A DNA stretch of 15,735 nucleotides from an uncultured Clostridia bacterium (lineage in GTDB: Bacteria; Bacillota; Clostridia; HGM11327): positions 1 through 15,735 of the forward strand of contig CAJLXE010000012.1 of the NCBI GenBank assembly GCA_905210525.1, written 5' to 3'. Position numbers and translations under genes: made by a program. This document shows, piece after piece, positions 6,846 through 12,917 of this stretch. How positions within the stretch are numbered: the first letter of the stretch is position 1; each line of letters begins with the position of its first letter. The notes beneath the pieces were generated by a model. It was not told the origin of the DNA, made no database searches, and saw only the letters and a list, made by a program, of their open reading frames with translations.

Positions 6846-7901
6846 TCACACAGTGCCCTTTTGCAAAGAATCCTTTTCAACAGCTTCCCACAAGCCTTCA
6901 AGGTAAGCAGCTCCGAGCGCTCTGTCGTATAAGCCGTATCCGTATCTGCCCGTCTCGCCCCATATCATTCTGCCGTGGTCGGGACGCACGTAACCGTCAA
7001 AGCCGACATCATGCAGCGCTTTTACAATACCGTAAATATCAAGAGAGCCGCATGATGTGGGATGTGCCGTTTCATGAAACTGTCTGTATCCTGTGTGCAT
7101 AATATTTCTTATGTGTGCAAAATGTATTCTGTCGCCGAACTTATGTATCATTTCCGTCAGATTGTTATTCACATCCGCACCAAGCGAACCCGTACAGAAC
7201 GTAATGCCGTTTTCCTTCATATCAACTATATTAAGAAATCTTTCTATATTGCGTTCGTTTGTTATTATTCTCGGCAAACCGAATATTCCCCACGGCGGAT
7301 CGTCCGGATGTATAGCCATATTGACCCCTGCCTCGTGAGCAACCGGTATAACCTTTTTGAGAAATGCAGACAGATTTTCCCAAAGCATCTCTTCCGTTAT
7401 CGTTTCGTATTTCTTAAGAATAGTTTTAAGCTCATCCTTTGTATAGCTTTCGTCCCAGCCCGGAAGCGATAAGCTTCCCTTTAGAGGATCCATGGAAAGC
7501 ACCGTATTTTCGTCATACGCAAGAGAATTTGAGCCGTCCGCGGCTTTATGTTCAAGCTCGCTCCTGAGCCAGTCGAATACAGGCATAAAATTATAACATA
7601 CGCACTTTACACCCGCTTCACCCAGTCTGCGTATATTTTCACAGTAATTTTCCGTAAGACGTTCTGCCGAAGCGCCCCCCATCTTTATTTCTTCCGGCAC
7701 GGGTACGCTTTCCACAACCTCAAATTTAAGACCGTGCTTTTCCGCGTCGTCTTTTATCCCGCGTATGCTTTCTCTGCTCCACACTTCACCGGCAGGTACG
7801 TCATACACGGCAGATACTATCGAATATATCTGCGGTATCTGCGATATCTTTTCAAGACTTACCGGATCCCCGGCACCGTAATGTCTGAATGTCATTTTCA
7901 T
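6846..7901 (-). CDS. uxuA: Mannonate dehydratase UxuA
   Basis: This cytoplasmic metal-dependent enzyme removes water from D-mannonate to give 2-keto-3-deoxygluconate in D-glucuronate catabolism. The 351-residue protein starts with the family signature MKMTFRHYG and has AVYDVPAGEVW (31-41), SMDPLKGSLSLPGWDE (136-151), IHPDDPPWGIFGLPRI (197-212), CTGSLG (236-241), HFAHIRNI (260-267), FHETAH (275-280) and RPDHGRMIWGE (306-316). The Mn-binding residues of the family correspond to H198, C236, H263 and D308, all present. The frame is open to 7934 (TTG), with an ATG at 7922. ATG at 7901 is chosen because homologues begin there and AAAGG lies 13 nt upstream. It is first in the operon, opposite an AraC-type regulator. 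No uronate isomerase (uxaC) or KDG kinase/aldolase is present in the window. Confidence 0.95.
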   Translation of the reverse strand: MKMTFRHYGAGDPVSLEKISQIPQIYSIVSAVYDVPAGEVWSRESIRGIKDDAEKHGLKFEVVESVPVPEEIKMGGASAERLTENYCENIRRLGEAGVKCVCYNFMPVFDWLRSELEHKAADGSNSLAYDENTVLSMDPLKGSLSLPGWDESYTKDELKTILKKYETITEEMLWENLSAFLKKVIPVAHEAGVNMAIHPDDPPWGIFGLPRIITNERNIERFLNIVDMKENGITFCTGSLGADVNNNLTEMIHKFGDRIHFAHIRNIMHTGYRQFHETAHPTSCGSLDIYGIVKALHDVGFDGYVRPDHGRMIWGETGRYGYGLYDRALGAAYLEGLWEAVEKDSLQKGTV

Positions 7902-7957
7902 ATGCAGCCTGTATCCTTTCATTATTGTTTTCAATATAAAATAAACTATTATTATTT

Positions 7958-7985
7958 ATTATACAGCACATTACAAGCAAACAAA
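7958..7985 (-). promoter_or_regulatory. Possible promoter of the uxuA operon
   Basis: A perfect TATAAT lies at 7963-7958 on the minus strand. The best -35 choices are poor: TTGTTT at 7984-7979 with a 15-bp spacer, or TTTGTT one base further with 16. A strong -10 with a weak, badly spaced -35 is what an activator-dependent promoter often looks like, which fits the AraC-type gene next door. The TSS would be near 7951. Confidence 0.4.
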
Positions 7986-8007
7986 TTGTATATTTCAGCA
8001 TTTTATA

Positions 8008-8036
8008 TTGCATATTCGCTACATCAGGTGTATAAT
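8008..8036 (+). promoter_or_regulatory. Promoter of the AraC-family regulator gene
   Basis: TTGCAT (8008-8013) and a perfect TATAAT (8031-8036) have a 17-bp spacer, with an expected TSS near 8043 and a leader of about 36 nt. The region upstream is shared with the divergent uxuA promoter. It contains three TATATT/CATATT-like words (7989, 8004, 8011) that could be regulator half-sites. Confidence 0.6.
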
Positions 8037-8078
8037 AAATAAAACACATTGCAAATCCGACATAAGGAGCATATTGCC

Positions 8079-8909
8079 ATGACGCTTTACAGTTACAGTG
8101 ACGACCGTCTGTACATTCATCATTCGCTGGATAAAACACCCGACCCGACGCAATTTCCGATGCACGTTCATGAAAAGTGCGAGCTTTTCTGTTTTATATC
8201 GGGCAAAGGATATTATACCGTGGAAGGAAACGACTATGCGCTTGCTCCGGGCAGCGTAATGCTCATGCGTGGCTCTGAGGCACACAAGCTTCATATTGAA
8301 CCCGATGTCCCTTACGAGCGTTTTGTAATACATTTTTCTCCCGAAGCAGTGCTTACACCCGAATCACCGATACGTTCGTTTTTATACAGTAGACCCCTCG
8401 GCAAAAACAATATGATATCATGTTCAAGCGCATCTTTTTCGTTTATTTCATCGTGCTTTGACAGAATAAAACGAGCTGTTTCACGCACGTCTCCGTCCGA
8501 TGAAATAACGTCTTACCTTACCTGCGTTCTGTACGAGCTTACATATTCCGCAAAAAACGCCGAGAAAAAAGCTCAACCGAAAAAAAATTCAGCCGAAAAT
8601 ATTGTCAGCAATATAATATCCTATATAAACAGCAATCTTGCAGACATAAAAAATATGGATTTCACCGAACAAAACTTCTATTTCAGCAGATCATACCTCA
8701 ACAGGATATTCAAGGATTCCACAGGCTCCACAATATGGGATTACGTAATACTCAAGCGTCTCATGAGTGCGCGCGCTCTCATACAGAACGGCAAACCCGC
8801 GCTTGCCGCCGCATCCGAATGCGGTTTTGCGGACTATTCCTCGTTTTACAGACAGTACAAACAACAGTTCGGCACGTCCCCCGCAAAAGATAAGAAGCAG
8901 TCCCGCTGA
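8079..8909 (+). CDS. AraC family transcriptional regulator with N-terminal cupin sensor domain
   Basis: This 276-residue regulator has an N-terminal cupin-type ligand domain (about 20-90, with HVHEKCELFCFISGKGYYTVEG, LAPGSVMLMRGSEAHK) and a C-terminal double helix-turn-helix domain (about 172-272). The domain contains FSRSYLNRIFKDSTGSTIWDYV for the first HTH and the family signature around ALAAASECGFADYSSFYRQYKQQFGTSP for the second. Such proteins usually activate sugar-catabolic genes when a sugar binds the cupin. It is divergent from uxuA across a 177-bp region and lies upstream of the beta-helix and hydrolase genes, so it probably controls one or both sides. ATG at 8079 follows AAGGAG by nine bases; the frame is open to a TTG at 8049 that lies ahead of this site. 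The ligand is unknown, but a uronate or oligosaccharide is a reasonable guess. Confidence 0.92.
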   Translation: MTLYSYSDDRLYIHHSLDKTPDPTQFPMHVHEKCELFCFISGKGYYTVEGNDYALAPGSVMLMRGSEAHKLHIEPDVPYERFVIHFSPEAVLTPESPIRSFLYSRPLGKNNMISCSSASFSFISSCFDRIKRAVSRTSPSDEITSYLTCVLYELTYSAKNAEKKAQPKKNSAENIVSNIISYINSNLADIKNMDFTEQNFYFSRSYLNRIFKDSTGSTIWDYVILKRLMSARALIQNGKPALAAASECGFADYSSFYRQYKQQFGTSPAKDKKQSR

Positions 8910-8945
8910 TATTTGCGTTCGTTTATGAATCAAAATTAAAAATAA

Positions 8946-8974
8946 TTGACATACGTATTTACGTATGCTATAAT
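8946..8974 (+). promoter_or_regulatory. Consensus sigma-A promoter of the beta-helix/hydrolase genes
   Basis: TTGACA (8946-8951) and TATAAT (8969-8974) both match consensus perfectly and are separated by exactly 17 bp. Transcription would start near 8981, leaving a leader of about 147 nt. So strong a promoter ahead of catabolic genes would be expected to need repression, and the spacer contains a perfect palindrome (separate entry). Confidence 0.85.
8950..8967. promoter_or_regulatory. Palindromic operator candidate within the promoter
   Basis: CATACGTATTTACGTATG is a perfect 8-bp inverted repeat with a 2-bp centre (TT). It overlaps the last two bases of the -35 and fills the spacer almost to the -10. 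A dimeric repressor bound here would block RNA polymerase. Symmetric sites of this length are typical of GntR-, LacI- or TetR-type repressors; AraC-type proteins normally bind direct repeats. The binding protein is not identified and may be encoded outside the window. Confidence 0.65.
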
Positions 8975-8990
8975 TAAATAAGTTTGCACA

Positions 8991-9038
8991 TTCCGAAAAA
9001 ACACTCACGCGGAAAGCAAAATTTTACCGTTATTCCGC
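8991..9038 (+). promoter_or_regulatory. Leader with alternative hairpins
   Basis: The long leader has TTCCG (8991-8995), GCGGAA (9009-9014) and TTCCGC (9033-9038). The middle arm can pair with either neighbour, giving two mutually exclusive small hairpins. No U-tract follows, and no known riboswitch class is recognised. The remainder of the leader to 9110 shows no gene. Confidence 0.25.
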
Positions 9039-9127
9039 ACAGTATGGAACAATGCATACATTTGCGCAAGCATCTGACACAAAGGACATACATCCTGAGA
9101 AAAATCCCGAACCGAAAGGAAATTTTT

Positions 9128-11173
9128 ATGAACAACGATATCAGAATTTACGTATCGCCGTCAGGCTCGGACGTAAATGACGGCACGGCAGACAAGCCGT
9201 TTGCCACTTTTGCAAGAGCGGCAGCAGAAGTAAGAAAATTAATCAAAAACGGACTTAACGCTCCCGTAACCGTTTATTTTCACAAGGGCGAATACAGTGC
9301 CGATAAATACGAATTTACAGCGGCAGACAGCGGTACAGAACAGTTTCCCGTAAAATACTGCGCTTACGGAGACGGCGAAGTAATATTCACAAACGGAAAA
9401 ATTCTGAAAAACAGCAGCTTTAAGCCTATATGCGGCAAAATGAAAGAAAGACTTCCCGACAATGCAAAAGACAGCGTGTTGGTATGTGATCTCAAAGAAT
9501 ACGGATTGGCTTTGAACAAGTACGGGCATCTCTATGACACCGACGAAGAAACCCCAAAAGAAGCAGACGAAGAACACAACTTTGAAGAAAAATGCGAGCT
9601 GTTCTGGAACGATGAGCGTATGTCCGTTGCAAAATACCCCAATCAGGGACTTCTTGAAATCGAAGATATGTGCGACGATACAACAGACGAGCAGGCACGT
9701 ATTCACAAAGAAAAAAATCCCGAAGGATTTACAATCATAATAGACGAAAACACAAACGAGCGCATAAAAAACTGGAAAACACCTCAGACCGCACATATGC
9801 ACGGATATTTTTATTGGGACTGGGCAGACGCATCTACGCCGGTTTCGTATTTTGATACCGCTCTCAGAAGAGTATATATGCAAAGCGTCGGAGGCTACGG
9901 AGTGCGCAAGGGCGGCACATACTACTTCTACAACGTCTTTGAAGAGCTGGACTCTCCCGGAGAATATTATTTAGACAAAGACAATCTTCTCCTTTATGTT
10001 TATCCGCTCAGCGACATACAACAGGCTTCCGTAATGCTTTCCGTTTCAAGACATCCGCTCATAAAAGCAAACGGCATTTCCCATATAACATTTGAAGGAA
10101 TAACATTCAAGGGCGCCTGCGCAAACGGATTTGAAATAAACGGCAACAACTGTTCCGTAATAAACTGCAAAATACTTGACGTTTACGACTGGGCAATGAG
10201 AATAAACGGCAACAACAACAAAATATACGGCTGTGATATATCGCGCACAGGCAGAGGCGGTATATCCTTAACCGGCGGAGACAGAACCACTCTTACGCCT
10301 TCCGGAAATATTGTAGAAAACAATTACGTTCATGACTGGTCAGAAGTTGTTCTTACTTACGGCGCCGGAATAGAATTCGGAGGCTGCGGATCCATTGCCA
10401 GACACAACGAACTCGCAAGAACATCGCACATGGCAATCTATTACGACGGAAACGACCATATAATTGAATACAATTATATTCACGAGGTCGTTCAGCAGTC
10501 AAACGACGCCGGTGCGATATACGGCGGCAGAGACTGGGCAGGCTACGGAGACATAATCAGATATAATATTATAGAAAATGCGGGCAACGATAAATATACC
10601 CCCGCAGGCATATATTGGGACGACTGCCAGTCGGGTCAGACCGCTTACGGAAATATAATAAAAAATGCAATGGGAAAATCTTTCCTTATAGGCGGCGGCA
10701 AAGACAACGTTGTCGAAAACAACATGATGCTTGTAAGCGAATATCCCATGCAGTATGATGAAAGAGGCATAGAAGGCGTTCTTTCATCAAAAGGCTGGTA
10801 CGGCGGCGCCCGCAAAGACGGCAACAACTGGCCTATTTTCAGACGTTCTCCCGTAAAGAGCGACATATGGGCAAAGAGATTCCCTGCTCTCGCAAGAGTC
10901 AATGATAATTACGACAATCCTTACGATCCTGACTTTGCGGCAAATCCGTCACGTGCGGTAATAAGAAATAACATCTGCGTATGCTCAAACGATTACGGAT
11001 TCTTCGTTGCCGAAACGGTAAAAAAACTCGGCACGATAGAAAACAATCCTGTATTCGCAAGCGAAGATGAATGCATAGTAAAGGGTAGCAGATACGAGCT
11101 TACGCCGGAAGCCAAAAAAGCGGTTCCGGAATTCAAGGATATACCCGTTGACAAAATAGGACGCTATAAATAA
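9128..11173 (+). CDS. Right-handed parallel beta-helix carbohydrate-active protein (GH141-like)
   Basis: This 681-residue protein has an N-terminal block (IYVSPSGSDVNDGTADKPFATFARA) typical of pectate-lyase-like and GH141-like beta-helix proteins. It then has GYFYWDWADASTPVSYFD and NVFEELDSPGEYYLDKDNLLLYVYP, an insert pattern I associate with GH141-type enzymes. From about residue 310 a long series of beta-helix turns follows, rich in N/G ladders (FEGITFKG, INGNNCSVINCKI, NNKIYGCDISRTGRGGISLTGG, IEYNYIHEV, DAGAIYGGRDW, AGIYWDDC). Conserved acids such as those in DAGAIYGG and GIYWDD are plausible catalytic residues. No signal peptide is present, so cytoplasmic action on imported oligosaccharides is likely. 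ATG at 9128 follows AAAGGA by seven bases; the frame is open to 8984 without a ribosome binding site. It could be a glycosidase, a lyase or an epimerase of uronates; the activity is not readable. Confidence 0.85.
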   Translation: MNNDIRIYVSPSGSDVNDGTADKPFATFARAAAEVRKLIKNGLNAPVTVYFHKGEYSADKYEFTAADSGTEQFPVKYCAYGDGEVIFTNGKILKNSSFKPICGKMKERLPDNAKDSVLVCDLKEYGLALNKYGHLYDTDEETPKEADEEHNFEEKCELFWNDERMSVAKYPNQGLLEIEDMCDDTTDEQARIHKEKNPEGFTIIIDENTNERIKNWKTPQTAHMHGYFYWDWADASTPVSYFDTALRRVYMQSVGGYGVRKGGTYYFYNVFEELDSPGEYYLDKDNLLLYVYPLSDIQQASVMLSVSRHPLIKANGISHITFEGITFKGACANGFEINGNNCSVINCKILDVYDWAMRINGNNNKIYGCDISRTGRGGISLTGGDRTTLTPSGNIVENNYVHDWSEVVLTYGAGIEFGGCGSIARHNELARTSHMAIYYDGNDHIIEYNYIHEVVQQSNDAGAIYGGRDWAGYGDIIRYNIIENAGNDKYTPAGIYWDDCQSGQTAYGNIIKNAMGKSFLIGGGKDNVVENNMMLVSEYPMQYDERGIEGVLSSKGWYGGARKDGNNWPIFRRSPVKSDIWAKRFPALARVNDNYDNPYDPDFAANPSRAVIRNNICVCSNDYGFFVAETVKKLGTIENNPVFASEDECIVKGSRYELTPEAKKAVPEFKDIPVDKIGRYK

Positions 11174-11237
11174 AATAAAACGTACAGATAAACGAAAGGA
11201 GGCGCGGGCCGCAACAGAACATACGGCATATTCACAA

Positions 11238-12851
11238 ATGATAACTGTAAACAATCTCAAAATGCGGCTCGGAGCTTCCGAAAACGACATAAAAGAAAAA
11301 ATATCCCAAAAACTCGGTACGCAGGTTCTATACATAAAAATACTGAAGCGCGCCGTTGATGCAAGAAAAAAAGACGATGTTCATTTTGTATTCAACATAG
11401 AAGCAAAGATTGCGGGCGATGAAAATAAAATCGTAAAGAAATGCAATGACAAGGATATTTTTATTTCCAAAGCAGAAAAATATACGCCGCCTTCCCCCTG
11501 CACTGTACATTCACGTAAAAAAACGGTCGTTGTAGGAAGCGGTCCGGCAGGACTTTTTTCGGCATATATTCTCGCTATGGCAGGCATGGAGCCTGTTCTG
11601 ATAGAAAGAGGCAAGTGCGTTGAAGAAAGAATAAAGGATGTCGAGCTGTTCAGGAACACCGGAATACTTAACACTGAAAGCAACATACAGTTCGGAGAGG
11701 GCGGCGCAGGCACATTTTCGGACGGCAAACTGAACACCGGCATAAAAGATGTAAGAATACGTTATGTTCTTGAAACGTTCGCCGAGGCGGCAGAGGGCGA
11801 AGCCGACGACATACTTTATTCCGCAAAACCGCATATAGGAACAGACCGTCTCATAGGCATAATACGCAATATGCGCAAAAAAATAACCGACATGGGCGGA
11901 ACCGTTCTTTTTGAACATAAGCTTTGCGGAATAATATCGGATAACGGCACACTGCGCGGAATAATGACAGAACACGGCGGTATAACAACAGTTTCGGACT
12001 GCGACACCCTCGTGCTGGCAATAGGCCACAGTGCAAGAGATACCGTAAAAATGCTGTATGACAGCCATGTTTACATGGAACAAAAGCCGTATGCAATGGG
12101 CGTGCGCATAGAACACAAAAGAGAAACAATAGACAAAAGCCGATACGGCGCTTTCGCCGGACACAAGAATTTAGGCGCGGCAGATTACAAAATCTCATGT
12201 ACGCCCGACGGCAAAAGAGGGGTTTACAGCTTTTGTATGTGTCCGGGCGGCGAGGTTGTTCCCGCGGCCTCCGAAGAAGGTATGCTTGCGGTAAACGGCA
12301 TGAGCAGATTTGCCCGTGACGCGGAAAATTCAAATTCCGCACTGCTCGTAGGCGTATCCCCGGATGAACTCAAAAGTGCAAATCCGCTTGCAGGCATCGA
12401 GCTTCAGAGAAAAACCGAAAGGCTCGCCTTTGAACTCGGAGGCGGCGGATACAAAGCACCCGTACAGCTTGCCGGAGATCTCATTGCAGGCAGAGCTTCA
12501 CAAGACCTCGGCAGTATCAAGCCGTCGTACAAACCCGGAGTGACGCCCTCCGACTTAAGAGAATGTCTGCCCGGATTCATAATAGAATCCATACGTGCAT
12601 CGCTTGAAATATTCGGAAGAACAATAGAAGGCTTTGACGCATATGACGCCGTGCTCACCGGAGTAGAATCAAGAAGCTCCTCTCCCGTGCGCATAAAAAG
12701 AGACAGCATAACGCTCGAAGCCGGCATAAAAGGTATATATCCGTGCGGAGAGGGCGCAGGATATGCGGGAGGCATAGTTTCCGCAGCGGTAGACGGCATA
12801 AAATGTGCCGAAAAAATTATAATGAAAGCAAAAAATGCAGAACAGCAATAA
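11238..12851 (+). CDS. COG2509-type FAD-dependent dehydrogenase of unknown substrate
   Basis: This 537-residue flavoprotein has a small N-terminal alpha/beta domain (about 1-90, ITVNNLKMRLGASENDIKEKI), then the FAD-binding VVVGSGPAGLFSAYILA (97-113) with acidic E123. It also has the family-characteristic FGEGGAGTFSDGKLNTG (152-168) and a C-terminal GIYPCGEGAGYAGGIVSAAVDGIKCAEKI that closes the FAD site. Family members are common in Clostridia and have no settled reaction. ATG at 11238 gives the usual N-terminus, but no ribosome binding site lies near it: the only strong one, AAAGGAGG (11195-11202), is 35 nt upstream. The frame is open through that stretch with no ATG, GTG or TTG. It lies 64 bp after the beta-helix gene with no terminator between, so co-transcription is likely. 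Its functional link to the sugar genes is uncertain. Confidence 0.88.
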   Translation: MITVNNLKMRLGASENDIKEKISQKLGTQVLYIKILKRAVDARKKDDVHFVFNIEAKIAGDENKIVKKCNDKDIFISKAEKYTPPSPCTVHSRKKTVVVGSGPAGLFSAYILAMAGMEPVLIERGKCVEERIKDVELFRNTGILNTESNIQFGEGGAGTFSDGKLNTGIKDVRIRYVLETFAEAAEGEADDILYSAKPHIGTDRLIGIIRNMRKKITDMGGTVLFEHKLCGIISDNGTLRGIMTEHGGITTVSDCDTLVLAIGHSARDTVKMLYDSHVYMEQKPYAMGVRIEHKRETIDKSRYGAFAGHKNLGAADYKISCTPDGKRGVYSFCMCPGGEVVPAASEEGMLAVNGMSRFARDAENSNSALLVGVSPDELKSANPLAGIELQRKTERLAFELGGGGYKAPVQLAGDLIAGRASQDLGSIKPSYKPGVTPSDLRECLPGFIIESIRASLEIFGRTIEGFDAYDAVLTGVESRSSSPVRIKRDSITLEAGIKGIYPCGEGAGYAGGIVSAAVDGIKCAEKIIMKAKNAEQQ

Positions 12852-12867
12852 AAACAGACAATTCACA

Positions 12868-12896
12868 TACAGAAATATGTTAAAATATATTATAAT
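12868..12896 (+). promoter_or_regulatory. Possible internal promoter before the GH106-like gene
   Basis: A perfect TATAAT lies at 12891-12896 in the 66-bp gap before the hydrolase gene, with only a poor -35 (TACAGA, 12868-12873) at the 17-bp distance. A small inverted repeat ACATA/TATGT (12865-12880) overlaps this -35. AT-rich sequence makes a chance TATAAT possible. Confidence 0.35.
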
Positions 12897-12917
12897 CAAA
12901 CATCGGAGGAAAACACA

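Noticed and set aside
9239..9883. 214-codon minus-strand open frame opposite the beta-helix gene
   Set aside because: It has a hydrophobic-looking, cysteine- and phenylalanine-rich translation. This composition comes from the complement of an A-rich coding strand, and no start signal was found.
11511..12164. 217-codon minus-strand open frame opposite the FAD-dehydrogenase gene
   Set aside because: It overlaps the diagnostic FAD-binding part of the real gene and shows only aromatic- and cysteine-rich low-information sequence.
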